Positions 27,621 through 36,465 of a stretch of DNA of 64,000 nucleotides are shown here, piece after piece. The notes under the pieces are model-generated. The model did not search any database, was not told the origin of the DNA, and worked only from the letters and a program-made list of their open reading frames with translations. How positions within the stretch are numbered: the stretch's first letter is position 1; each line of letters opens with the position of its first letter. Both the position numbers and the translations under genes were made by a program. The DNA is from Mycoplana dimorpha (GTDB lineage Bacteria; Pseudomonadota; Alphaproteobacteria; Rhizobiales; Rhizobiaceae), in contig NZ_PZZZ01000008.1 in the NCBI RefSeq assembly GCF_003046475.1, forward strand, positions 186,001 to 250,000, in the 5' to 3' direction.

Positions 27621-27670
27621 GTTCGTCCGATTTCGTGCAGCAAGGTGACGGACGACCGGACGAACGTCCG
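27621..27670. promoter_or_regulatory. cluster of CGGACG boxes, candidate Lrp operator
   Basis: GTTCGTCCG (27621-27629), CGGACGAC (27649-27656), CGGACGAAC (27657-27665) and CGTCCG (27665-27670) lie in the 123-base gap between the divergent isochorismatase and Lrp genes. The first and third are perfect inverted copies. Several half-sites in phase suit an octameric Lrp-type regulator. Confidence 0.45.
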
Positions 27671-27691
27671 CTAGCAGTTGGAAATTTCCGG

Positions 27692-28138
27692 ATGAACGTA
27701 CTTGACGAGAAAGACCGGCTCCTCATCGCCGCACTTCGAGCGGACGCCCGCAAGAGCCTCGTCGAACTGGCGCGCGACTGCGGGCTGTCACGCAGCGCCG
27801 TGCATGAACGGATCCGGCGACTGGAGGACAAGGGCGTGATCGCCGGCTATACCGTCCGCCTCGGCGCCGATCGGGACAGGCCGGGCGTTGAGGCATTGAT
27901 CGCCATCTGCTTTCAATCGGGGCGGAACTGCGACCACGTCGTGCCGCACCTGACCGGCATCCCCAGCGTCGTCACCTGCTGGTCGCTGGCCGGCCCGACC
28001 GACCTGATGCTTCTTGTCGAGTGCGCCTCGAATGCGGAACTCGACACCGTGCGCCGCCAGATCGCGACGACGCCCGGTATCGCCACCGTGCAGACGCATG
28101 TTTCGCTGCGCACCCACTTCGATCGCCGCGGCGGTTGA
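27692..28138 (+). CDS. Lrp/AsnC-family transcriptional regulator
   Basis: 148 residues. The N-terminal HTH (about 5-55) has LVELARDCGLSRSAVHERIRRLEDKGVIAGYTV. The C-terminal RAM effector domain (about 68-145) ends TPGIATVQTHVSLR. The family binds amino acids and usually controls its divergent neighbour; here that is the cysteine hydrolase. Confidence 0.9.
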   Translation: MNVLDEKDRLLIAALRADARKSLVELARDCGLSRSAVHERIRRLEDKGVIAGYTVRLGADRDRPGVEALIAICFQSGRNCDHVVPHLTGIPSVVTCWSLAGPTDLMLLVECASNAELDTVRRQIATTPGIATVQTHVSLRTHFDRRGG

Positions 28139-28200
28139 CGCTGAAGCGCATGGCGAAAGTCAATCGCGTATCCGCTTCAGCCCAAGTTATTGTGGCTGCT

Positions 28201-28231
28201 TCTCCCGGAACCGGGTCCCGGTTCCGGGAGA
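28201..28231. terminator. 15-bp perfect inverted repeat between convergent genes
   Basis: TCTCCCGGAACCGGG pairs with CCCGGTTCCGGGAGA around one base. It lies between the Lrp stop and the MttB-family stop. A second inverted repeat, GCTGAAGCG/CGCTTCAGC, lies at 28140-28181. There is no T-run, but the site suits a bidirectional terminator. Confidence 0.5.
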
Positions 28232-28237
28232 CAGACT

Positions 28238-29782
28238 TCAGAAATAGATCTTGAACTTCTCGCGCACCGCCAGGTCGACATCGCGGTCGAACAGCGGCCG
28301 GCCGGCCTCCGAAAGAATCCGGTTCTTCCGTTCGATCGCCTTGGCGACCAGGTCGGGCTTGCCGATCTCGGCCCACTCCTTCGGGCTCGTGCGGTCGGCG
28401 ACGGCCGGATAGACATACTCCGTCTGCATCAGCGACAGCGTCTGCGGATCGCCGAGGTAATGGCCGGGGCCGCCCATGCAGACCGAACGCATGGTCTCGA
28501 GCGAAACCGAATCCTCGGTCACGTCGATGCCGCGGACGCAACGCTGCACCTGGCCGAGCAGGTCGTCGCCGAGCACGAGGCTTTCCATGCAGAAGCCGAG
28601 CAGCGAGCCATGCATGCCGACGGCTTCGTAGACCATGTTTAGGCCCGACAGACCGGCCATGACGTTGGAGATCGCCTGTTCCCAGCCCGCCTGCATGTCG
28701 GGCAGCTTGGAATCGGCGATGCCCGCCGCCGCGCCTCCCGGCAGCCCGTAGAACTGGTGCATCTGCGCGCAGCCGGCCGTCAGCAGCGCCTGTTCGCCCG
28801 AACCGCCGGACATCGCGCCCGTCCTGAGGTCGGAAACGAAGGGCCAGGTGCCGAAGATCGCCGGATGCCCCGGCGCCATGGCGTTGACATAGACGACACC
28901 CGCCAGGCACTCGGCGACCGCCTGCACGATCGCGGTCGCGAGCGGCGCGGGTGCGGTGGCGCCCGCCTGCCCTGCCGAAAGCAGCAGGATCGGCATGCCG
29001 GCCCGGATGCAGGCCTCCATGGTGATGCAGCTCTCCTCGGCGAACTTCATCGGCGGCACGACGAAGCAGTTCGAGTTCGACACGAAGGGCCGTTCGCGCC
29101 ACTTGTCCTCGCCGCCCGCCATCATGTGGATGAGGTCGAAGCAGCCCGCCACGTGCGAGGGGTCGGAGAAGCTGGTGCCGACATGCTTGGACGTGCCGGC
29201 GCAGCAGGCATAGAGCGTGTTGATGTCCATCAGGAAGTTGTCGGCCACGTCGCGGCAGACCATCGCCCGCTGGAAGAAGTGAATGTTGTCGAGATGATGG
29301 ACGAGCTGGGCGGCGTTATAGAGGTCCTTCGCCGTCGATTCCCGATATTCGCGCTTTTCCACGTCGACGATGTGGACCGCAGCGCCCGCCGTGCCGTAGT
29401 AGACGCGCGTGCCGGACAGTTCCAGGTCGTACTTCGGATCACGGCCATAGAGCGTGATGTCGCGTGCGGCGACTGCCAGCATGTCCTCCACCAATGCGCG
29501 GGGGAACCGGATGCGGCCGTCTTCGCCCAGGATCGCGCCAGCGCCGGTCATGATCTCGATGCCGGATTTCGGCGCGTTGGACAGGCCGATGTTCTCCAGC
29601 GCATCGAGCGCCGCCTCGTGGATGCGGCGCACGCCTGCCTCGGTCAGCGGCTTGTACTGGCCACCCGGCAGGCCGGGCCGGACCGGCCGGATGTTTTCGG
29701 CCAGAGGCGCGGCCCGCATGGCGACGCGCGCCGCGCGTCCGCCGGCTCGCCGCGAGTTCTGTGATGCTTCGACAATGCTCAT
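28238..29782 (-). CDS. MttB-superfamily (trimethylamine methyltransferase family) protein, non-pyrrolysine type
   Basis: 514 residues from ATG 29782. The frame is unbroken with no in-frame amber codon, so it is the non-pyrrolysine branch, like the glycine betaine methyltransferase MtgB. Family signatures across the TIM barrel include LSNAPKSGIEIMTGAGA, HMMAGGEDKW, GTWPFVSDLRTGAMSGGSGEQALL and MGGPGHYLGDPQTL. Members move a methyl group from a quaternary amine to a corrinoid protein. Here it is the third gene after two FAD-GcvT dehydrogenases, which points to glycine betaine or a related betaine. No corrinoid protein gene is in the window, so the methyl acceptor is unknown. Confidence 0.88.
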   Translation of the reverse strand: MSIVEASQNSRRAGGRAARVAMRAAPLAENIRPVRPGLPGGQYKPLTEAGVRRIHEAALDALENIGLSNAPKSGIEIMTGAGAILGEDGRIRFPRALVEDMLAVAARDITLYGRDPKYDLELSGTRVYYGTAGAAVHIVDVEKREYRESTAKDLYNAAQLVHHLDNIHFFQRAMVCRDVADNFLMDINTLYACCAGTSKHVGTSFSDPSHVAGCFDLIHMMAGGEDKWRERPFVSNSNCFVVPPMKFAEESCITMEACIRAGMPILLLSAGQAGATAPAPLATAIVQAVAECLAGVVYVNAMAPGHPAIFGTWPFVSDLRTGAMSGGSGEQALLTAGCAQMHQFYGLPGGAAAGIADSKLPDMQAGWEQAISNVMAGLSGLNMVYEAVGMHGSLLGFCMESLVLGDDLLGQVQRCVRGIDVTEDSVSLETMRSVCMGGPGHYLGDPQTLSLMQTEYVYPAVADRTSPKEWAEIGKPDLVAKAIERKNRILSEAGRPLFDRDVDLAVREKFKIYF

Positions 29783-29906
29783 TTCTTTCCCTCCCGCCCT
29801 CAGGCGCCCAGTTTTGACGCACCGCCTGCCCCTCCTCCAAGGTTCGGCGGTTGCGTGCCGGGGCGAGATTTTTCCCTCCCCGGCGGTCGATTTTGGCACT
29901 TCCTGC

Positions 29907-29933
29907 CAATCCCTCACGAACCGTGAGGGATTG
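29907..29933. promoter_or_regulatory. 12-bp perfect hairpin between FAD-GcvT and MttB genes
   Basis: CAATCCCTCACG pairs with CGTGAGGGATTG around AAC. It lies in the 219-base gap within the minus-strand operon, about 70 bases after the FAD-GcvT stop. It could attenuate or process the transcript ahead of mttB, or be an operator for a separate mttB promoter. No T-run follows on either strand. Confidence 0.45.
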
Positions 29934-30001
29934 TGCTATCTCGCGCCGCCTCCTCTGTTCTGGCTACGGACGGGCGGCGGCAGGCGGGTGGGCGATACAG
30001 G

Positions 30002-32449
30002 TTACATCCGTACCCGCGCCGCCTTCGGATCGTACATCGGCACCAGCGACGCTTCCGCCTTGACCCGCACGCCGGCGATCTCGACCTCGTAGCTGGACGC
30101 CAGCACCTGCTCCTCGCTCTCGCCCTCGCAGGGCACATAGCCCATGCCGATGGCGCCGCCGAGATGATGCCCGTAGTTGCCCGAGGTGATGATCGAAACG
30201 ATCTTGCCGTCGCGCACCAGCGCCTCGTTGTGGAAGAGCAACGGTTCGGGATCGGCGAGCTTGAACTGCAGCATCCGCCGCTTCAGGCCTTCCTCCTCCT
30301 TGCGCAACACCGCGTCGCGGCCGATGAACTCGCCCTTCTTTGTGCGCACCGCAAAGCCGAGGCCGGCCTCGAGAACGTGGTCCTCGTCGGTGATGTCATG
30401 ACCGAAATGGCGGAAGGCCTTCTCGATCCGGCAGCTGTCGAGCGTATGCAGGCCGCACAGCTTCAGGCCGACGTCAGCACCTGCCGCCTCCAGCGTCTCG
30501 AACACGTGCGCCGTCTGGTCGGTGGAGACGTAGAGCTCCCAGCCGAGTTCGCCGACATAGGTGACCCGGTGGGCGCGGGCCAGCCCCATGCCGATCTCGA
30601 TCTGCCGCGCCGAGGCGAAGGGATGGCCTTCGTTCGAAAAGTCGTTGGGGCTGACCTTCTGCATCAGCTCGCGCGCCTTCGGCCCCATCACGCAGAGCAC
30701 GCTTTCGGCTGCCGTCACATCGGTGATGACGACGAACTCATCGCGGACGTGCTTGCGCAGCCATGCAAGGTCGCGCTGCAGCGTCGCGCCGGGCACGACG
30801 AGGAAGAAGGCGGTCTCGGACAGGCGCGTTACCGTCAGGTCGCTCTCGATGCCGCCGCGATCATTCAGCATCTGCGTGTAGACGATGCGGCCGGGGGTCA
30901 CGTCCATCTGGTTAGCGCAGAGCCTTTGCAGGAAGGCGAGCGCATCGCGGCCTTCGACGCGGATCTTGCCGAAGGAGGTCATGTCGAACAGGCCGACGCC
31001 GTTGCGCACCGCCAGGTGCTCCTCCTTCTGGTTCTCGAACCAGTTCTGCCGCTTCCAGCTGTAGCGGTATTCCCGCTCCTGCCCTTCCTTGGCGAACCAG
31101 TTGGCGCGCTCCCAGCCGGCGACCTCGCCGAAGACGGCGCCGCGAGCCTTCAGGTGCTCGTGGATCGGCGAGCGGCGCACGCCGCGGGCCGTCGCCATCT
31201 GCCGATAGGGGAAGTGGTCGGCATAGAGCAGGCCAAGCGTCTCGGAGACACGGTCCTTCAGATAGGCGCGGTTCTTCTGGAACGGCTGGGCACGGCGGAT
31301 GTCGACCTCCCAAAGATCAAAGGGCGGCTCGCCGTCGTTCATCCACTGCGCCAGCGCCATGCCGGCGCCGCCGGAGGAGACGATGCCGATCGAGTTGTAG
31401 CCGGCGGCGACCCAGTAGCCCTTCAGTTCCGGCGCCTCGCCAAGATAGTAGCGGTCGTCCGGCGTGAAGCTCTCGGGACCATTGAAGAAGGTATGAATGC
31501 CGGCGGTCTCCAGCATCGGCAGACGGTTGATGGCGTTTTCCAGGATCGGCTGGAAATGGTCGAAATCCTCCGGCAGCTGGTCGAAACAGAAGTCCTCGCG
31601 GATTCCCTCCATGCCCCAGGGCTTGGCCTTCAGCTCGAAGGCGCCGATCAGCATCTTGCCGGCGTCTTCCTTGTAGTAGGTGCATTCGTCCGGCACGCGC
31701 AGGACGGGGAGCTGCTTCAGGCCGTTGATCGGCTCGGTGACGATGTAGAAATGCTCGCAGGCGTGCAGCGGCAGCGTCACGCCCGACATGTCGGCGAGGG
31801 TGCGCCCCCACATGCCGGCGGCGTTGACAACGTTTTCCGTCTCGATCGTGAAGGTCTCGCCGTTCTGCTCGCAGGTGACGCCGGTGACGCGACCGTCCTT
31901 CGTCAGCACCGAGGTGACCTTGACGCCCTCGATAACGGTCGCGCCGTTCTGCCGTGCACCCTTCGCCAGCGCCATCGCGATGTTGGCCGGGTCGCACTGG
32001 CCGTCAAGCGGCAGGTGCACGGCCGCCTTGACGTCCGCCGTGTTGAGGTGCGGGTACATCGCCTTCACCTCGTCGACCGATATCTCGCGCACGTCCACGT
32101 CGAAGGCGCGGGCCAGCGAGGCCTGGCGATAGATCTCCTCCTTGCGCTCCTCGGTAAGCGCCACCGTCATCGAGCCGCACTGCTTCATGCCGGTGCCGAT
32201 ACCGGTCTCCGCCTCCAGCTTGACGTAGAGGTCGGCCGAATACTTCGCGAGCCGCGTCATGTTCTGCGAGGCGCGCAACTGGCCGATCAGACCGGCCGCG
32301 TGCCAGGTCGTGCCGCAAGTCAGCTGCTTGCGTTCGAGCAGCACCACGTCGGTCCAGCCGAGCTTGGCGAGGTGATAGGCGACCGAACAGCCGGATACGC
32401 CGCCGCCGATGATCACGGCTCTCGCCTTGGAGGGAATGGTCTTGCTCAT
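30002..32449 (-). CDS. FAD-dependent oxidoreductase with GcvT domain (dimethylglycine/sarcosine dehydrogenase family), second of pair
   Basis: 815 residues. N-terminal DAO-type FAD domain (about 10-370) with GGGVSGCS and His50 in TCGTTWHAAGL, the residue that carries the flavin covalently in this family. A FAO-type middle section is followed by GcvT folate-binding domains (about 430-810: RNGVGLFDMTSFGKIRVEG, YVGELGWELYV). The expected reaction is oxidative N-demethylation with the methyl passed to tetrahydrofolate. It overlaps the upstream paralogue by four bases (ATGA). Whether it acts on dimethylglycine, sarcosine or another N-methyl amine is not decidable. Confidence 0.9.
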   Translation of the reverse strand: MSKTIPSKARAVIIGGGVSGCSVAYHLAKLGWTDVVLLERKQLTCGTTWHAAGLIGQLRASQNMTRLAKYSADLYVKLEAETGIGTGMKQCGSMTVALTEERKEEIYRQASLARAFDVDVREISVDEVKAMYPHLNTADVKAAVHLPLDGQCDPANIAMALAKGARQNGATVIEGVKVTSVLTKDGRVTGVTCEQNGETFTIETENVVNAAGMWGRTLADMSGVTLPLHACEHFYIVTEPINGLKQLPVLRVPDECTYYKEDAGKMLIGAFELKAKPWGMEGIREDFCFDQLPEDFDHFQPILENAINRLPMLETAGIHTFFNGPESFTPDDRYYLGEAPELKGYWVAAGYNSIGIVSSGGAGMALAQWMNDGEPPFDLWEVDIRRAQPFQKNRAYLKDRVSETLGLLYADHFPYRQMATARGVRRSPIHEHLKARGAVFGEVAGWERANWFAKEGQEREYRYSWKRQNWFENQKEEHLAVRNGVGLFDMTSFGKIRVEGRDALAFLQRLCANQMDVTPGRIVYTQMLNDRGGIESDLTVTRLSETAFFLVVPGATLQRDLAWLRKHVRDEFVVITDVTAAESVLCVMGPKARELMQKVSPNDFSNEGHPFASARQIEIGMGLARAHRVTYVGELGWELYVSTDQTAHVFETLEAAGADVGLKLCGLHTLDSCRIEKAFRHFGHDITDEDHVLEAGLGFAVRTKKGEFIGRDAVLRKEEEGLKRRMLQFKLADPEPLLFHNEALVRDGKIVSIITSGNYGHHLGGAIGMGYVPCEGESEEQVLASSYEVEIAGVRVKAEASLVPMYDPKAARVRM

Positions 32450-34896
32450 GCACGCAGTCTTTCATTGTTGGGATCATAGAGTGGTCCGTCCGGCTGGACG
32501 GTAGCCTTGAAGCGGTCGCCGTAGATCTCGACCTCGATTTCCGTGCCCGGCTCGGCGAGGTCGGCACGCAGCATCCCGAGCGCGATCGACTTGCCGGTGC
32601 GGTAGCCCCAGTTGCCGGAGGTGGTCTCGCCGACCACCTTGCCGCCGTGCCAGAGCGTCGACATGTAGGGGGCGTCGCATTCGCCGGCCTCCACCGTCAG
32701 AAGCACGAAGCGCTTGGAAATGCCCTGCTGCTTTTCGCGCTCCAGCGCCGCCTTGCCCTTGAAGGCAGGCTTGGACCAGTCGACGAAGCGCTCGAGCCCG
32801 CCCTGCAGGATCGTGTAGTCGGTCGAAAGATCGCCCTTCCAGGCACGGTAGCCCTTCTCGATGCGAAGCGAGTCCAGCGCCTCCATGCCGAACGGCTTCA
32901 GCCCGTGCTTCTGGCCGGCGGTCCAGACGGCATCGAAGATCGTCGCGGTGTCCTCGACCTTGCTGTGGATCTCCCAGCCGAGCTCGCCTGCGAAGGACAC
33001 CCGCACCAGCTGGCACCAGCGGCCGGCGATCTGACAGCTCTGGTGCGTCAGCCAGCCCCTGGAAAGGTCGGCGTCGGAGACCTCGGCCAGAATCGCCCGA
33101 GAGTTCGGGCCGGAGAGAATCTGGCAGGAGAAGTTGTCGGTGACGTCCTCGATCGTGAAGGCGGCATCGTTCGGCAGGTGCTTTTTCAGCCACTCGAAAT
33201 CGTGCCACTGTGCCGTCGCCGCGGTGATCAGGAAGAAGAAGTCCTCGTCCAGCATCATCACCGACATCTCGGTGACGATGCGGCCCTTGTCGTCGGCGAA
33301 ATAGGCAAGGCCGATGCGGCCGGGCTTCGGCAGCTTGCCGGTGGTGAGCGTCGACAGCCAGGCCGTCGCCCCCGCACCCTGGACGCGGAAGCGCGAGAAG
33401 CCGGGAAGATCGAGGATGCCGGCGGCCTCGTGCACCGCGCGGCATTCCTCCTCGATGCGCGGCCGCCAAGGGCCTTCGCGGTTCCAGGTCTGCGTTGCCT
33501 GCTCGGAGGTATCGTCACCGGGCTTGGCATACCAGTTGGCGCGCTCCCAGCCGTTGAAGGGCTTGAACTGCGCGCCCAGCGCCTTGACCTGGTCGTGGAT
33601 CGGCGAGAGCTTCCGGTCGCGCCCGGCCGGCCAGGCGTGCTTCGGGAAATGCATCGCATATTCGTGGCCGTAGATCTCCATGCCCTTGGCGATGCAGTAG
33701 TCCTGGTCCGCGGCGAAGCTGGTGTAGCGGCGCGGATCGCAGGACCACATGTCCCACTCCGTCTCGCCTTCGGTGATCCATTCGGCCAGCACCTTGCCGG
33801 CGCCGCCCGCCTGGCAGATGCCGAAGGTGAAGACGCAGGCCTCGAACGCGTTCGGCACGCCCGGCATCGGGCCGATCAGCGGATTGCCGTCCGGCGCATA
33901 GGGGATCGGCCCGTTGATCACCCGCGACAGTCCGGCGGTGCCGAGGATCGGCACGCGTTCGCAGGCGTCGTTCAGGTACCATTCCAGCCGCTCCAGGTCG
34001 TCCGGGTAGAGCTGGAAGGAGAAATCGTCCGGCATCGGATCGTCCGGCGTCGTCCAGTGCGCCTTGCAGTTCCTCTCGTACGGCCCGAGGTTCATGCCGT
34101 TCTTTTCCTGGCGCAGATAGTAGGAACTGTCGACGTCACGCAGCAGCGGCAGCTTGTGGCCGACCTCCTTCGACCAGGCGGCGAGTTCCGGGATTTCCTC
34201 GAACAGGACGTACTGGTGGCTCATCACCATCATCGGCACGTCGCGGCCGAACCACTTGCCGACCTCGCGGGCGTAGTAGCCTGCGGCGTTGACGACGTAT
34301 TCGCAGCGGATCTCGCCTTGCGGCGTCGAGATCACCCACTCCTCGTTCTCCCGGCGGGCGCCGGTCGCCGGGCAGAAACGGAAGATCTTCGCACCCATGT
34401 CGCGCGCGCCCTTTGCCAGGGCTTGCGTCAGCTGCGCCGGGTCGATGTCGCCGTCATTGGGATCGTAGAGCGCGCCGGTCAGGTCGTGCGTCTCGACGAA
34501 AGGATAGCGGGACTTGATCTGGTCCGGCGTCAGGATATCGAGGTCCATGCCCTGGTACCGGCCCATGCCGACGACGCGCTTGAACTCCTGCAGGCGCTCC
34601 TTGGAGTGGCCGAGGCGGATCGAGCCGGTGACGTGGTAGTTCATCGGATAGTCGACCAGCGCGCCCAGATCGCGATAGAGCGAGGCCGAATAGCGCTGCA
34701 TGTTCATGATCGACCAGGAGGCGGAGAAGGTCGGCACGTTGCCGGCCGCATGCCAGGTCGAGCCTGCCGTCAGCTCGTTCTTCTCCAGAAGCACGCAGTC
34801 GGTCCATCCGGCCTTGGCCAGATGATAGAGCGCCGAGGCGCCGACAGCCCCGCCTCCGATGATGACGACGCGCGCATGTGATGGCAAGTTCGACAT
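32446..34896 (-). CDS. FAD-dependent oxidoreductase with GcvT domain (dimethylglycine/sarcosine dehydrogenase family), first of pair
   Basis: 816 residues, the promoter-proximal gene of the minus-strand operon. FAD motif GGGAVGAS, His49 in TAGSTWHAAG, then the GcvT region (about 430-815: AAGILDLPGFSRFRVQG, FAGELGWEIHSK, TSGNWGYRTGKS). The same architecture as the next gene but well diverged, so the pair probably handles successive or different N-methyl substrates, for example dimethylglycine then sarcosine. A LysR gene diverges from it across a 286-base gap with an AT-rich palindrome. Confidence 0.9.
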   Translation of the reverse strand: MSNLPSHARVVIIGGGAVGASALYHLAKAGWTDCVLLEKNELTAGSTWHAAGNVPTFSASWSIMNMQRYSASLYRDLGALVDYPMNYHVTGSIRLGHSKERLQEFKRVVGMGRYQGMDLDILTPDQIKSRYPFVETHDLTGALYDPNDGDIDPAQLTQALAKGARDMGAKIFRFCPATGARRENEEWVISTPQGEIRCEYVVNAAGYYAREVGKWFGRDVPMMVMSHQYVLFEEIPELAAWSKEVGHKLPLLRDVDSSYYLRQEKNGMNLGPYERNCKAHWTTPDDPMPDDFSFQLYPDDLERLEWYLNDACERVPILGTAGLSRVINGPIPYAPDGNPLIGPMPGVPNAFEACVFTFGICQAGGAGKVLAEWITEGETEWDMWSCDPRRYTSFAADQDYCIAKGMEIYGHEYAMHFPKHAWPAGRDRKLSPIHDQVKALGAQFKPFNGWERANWYAKPGDDTSEQATQTWNREGPWRPRIEEECRAVHEAAGILDLPGFSRFRVQGAGATAWLSTLTTGKLPKPGRIGLAYFADDKGRIVTEMSVMMLDEDFFFLITAATAQWHDFEWLKKHLPNDAAFTIEDVTDNFSCQILSGPNSRAILAEVSDADLSRGWLTHQSCQIAGRWCQLVRVSFAGELGWEIHSKVEDTATIFDAVWTAGQKHGLKPFGMEALDSLRIEKGYRAWKGDLSTDYTILQGGLERFVDWSKPAFKGKAALEREKQQGISKRFVLLTVEAGECDAPYMSTLWHGGKVVGETTSGNWGYRTGKSIALGMLRADLAEPGTEIEVEIYGDRFKATVQPDGPLYDPNNERLRA

Positions 34897-34967
34897 GGTA
34901 TTCCCCCCTGATGCAGGCGAGTTGTGGCAATCAAATCGATCGGCGGCAAGCAGGCAGAATCCGCTTT

Positions 34968-34990
34968 ATTAATCGAATAATTCGATTAAT
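34968..34990. promoter_or_regulatory. AT-rich 23-base palindrome, candidate LysR operator for the demethylation operon
   Basis: ATTAATCGAAT and ATTCGATTAAT flank a single A, a perfect 11-bp dyad. The inner TCGAAT-A-ATTCGA has the T-N11-A LysR form. It lies 72 bases upstream of the FAD-GcvT operon and about 190 bases from the LysR start, and is strikingly AT-rich against its background. A further AATCGAT lies at about 34933. Confidence 0.6.
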
Positions 34991-35182
34991 GTGAAACCGG
35001 ATACGCTTGGAAGCTTCACCCTGATGCGCTCGTCGGCAGCTTCTTCCAACCAGGTGGGAGAATGTCCCTGAACGCCTCTTCGCTCTCGCGATGTCCGAGG
35101 CGCTACAGGGCCGCTGAAGCTGCGCCGAGGCCGGAGGGTACCGACGGCCGATGAAGGGTAAGTTCCGCAGCCGGGCACGCAC

Positions 35183-36031
35183 ATGCAGATCGAACTGATC
35201 GAAACCTATCTGGACCTGATGGAGACCCGCAGTTTCAACCGTACGGCGGAGCAACTGAACGTCACCCAGTCGACCGTGTCGCATCGGATCAAAGCGCTGG
35301 AAGGCGTGCTCGGCCGGCCGCTTTTCACCCGCAGCAAGGGCGGCACCCAGCCGACCGCGGCCGGATTGCGCTTCCACGACCACGCCAAGGCCCTGCAGCA
35401 CCAGTGGCACGAGGCCGCGCGCGCCGTCGAGTCGGCCGGCGCCTATGAACGCTCGATGCGCATCGGGCTCCAGCACGACCTCGCGGCCCATTATGCCGGC
35501 GACTGGCTTGCGACCATGCGCAAGGAACTGCCGGGCACGTCGATCTATGTGGAGGTGGACTATTCCATCCAGATGAACCGCGATCTCGCCGCCGGCGAAC
35601 TCGACCTGGCGATCCTCTACACGCCGCACTACCTGCCCGACCTGCACTACGAGCGCATCGGCGACGTCCTGTACGAACTGGTCAGCAACAAGGTGACGAC
35701 CATCGCCGACATCCGCCCGGAGGATTACATCCAGGCTGTCTATTCGCCAGCCTTCGACCGCCTGCATCGCCAGGCCCACCCGCACCTCTCCGCCGCGCCG
35801 ATCGCCAGCGGCGAGACCACGGCGATCATCGCCCTACTGACGAAGCTCGGCGGCTCGGCCTACGTGATCGAGGCCGACGCGCGGCGACTGTTGCGAACCG
35901 GCGCCGTCAACCGCGTCCAGGGCGCGGAGCCGATCCCGCAAACCGTCTATGCCGCTGTCAACGTGCGCACCCGTCACGCCCATCAGCACCGGCGGCTGAT
36001 CAATACCATGCAAGCGCTGCTGAACGGCTGA
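35183..36031 (+). CDS. LysR-family transcriptional regulator
   Basis: 282 residues. The HTH (about 3-60) reads IETYLDLMETRSFNRTAEQLNVTQSTVSHRIKALEGVLGRPLF, followed by a LysR substrate domain. It diverges from the FAD-GcvT/MttB operon, the classic layout for a LysR activator of that operon. The ligand is probably a betaine or N-methyl amine; this is inferred from context only. Confidence 0.9.
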   Translation: MQIELIETYLDLMETRSFNRTAEQLNVTQSTVSHRIKALEGVLGRPLFTRSKGGTQPTAAGLRFHDHAKALQHQWHEAARAVESAGAYERSMRIGLQHDLAAHYAGDWLATMRKELPGTSIYVEVDYSIQMNRDLAAGELDLAILYTPHYLPDLHYERIGDVLYELVSNKVTTIADIRPEDYIQAVYSPAFDRLHRQAHPHLSAAPIASGETTAIIALLTKLGGSAYVIEADARRLLRTGAVNRVQGAEPIPQTVYAAVNVRTRHAHQHRRLINTMQALLNG

Positions 36032-36465
36032 TCGCGCTTGACGGCCGGTAAACGCGGGTGACGGCGATTGCCTGATCCGGCTCCGGACGCGTGATCTGCC
36101 CCATTCGGGAAGAGCTCCGCCCATTCGCAAGGGCGCCTGTCGGATACCGAAGGCAGAGGATCTTATGTCGGCCGCCTCGCAGCTTGCGGCTTGAGGCATT
36201 GCGCGCTCCGCCCAAAGCGCTCGCAGCAGCATCATATGCCAACCGCCTCACCGAGAGTTGAAGAGCTGTTTGGTTCGGCACCGCCGAGCGCCTGTGCTAA
36301 AGTCAGGTCTGCGACAGGCGCAAGCGACGGCGGGATATTCCCGCGAGCCTCGCGCCACCCGCCGTTCGGCCGGATCGGGCGGTCGGGACCAGAATGATGT
36401 TAACCGCCTGACGCCGCATCGCGCATTTCGGGAACAGCACGCTGTTCTACGAAAGGAGACGCAGG
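36032..36465 (+). other. 434-base intergenic region
   Basis: No gene with codon bias or RBS was found. A short direct repeat, CGCCCATTCG, with a partial copy occurs around 36101-36128. The end of the region carries the strong RBS AAGGAG for the next gene. Confidence 0.4.

Noticed and set aside
28238-29782. Pyrrolysine-type trimethylamine methyltransferase
   Set aside because: There is no in-frame amber codon in the 514-codon frame, so no pyrrolysine read-through; it belongs to the non-pyrrolysine branch.
29933-32479. 848-codon plus-strand frame across the FAD-GcvT gene
   Set aside because: Shadow of the 815-residue FAD-GcvT protein, which has FAD and folate motifs and an overlapped start.
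32647-34881. 744-codon plus-strand frame across the first FAD-GcvT gene
   Set aside because: Shadow frame for the same reason; no domain and no RBS.
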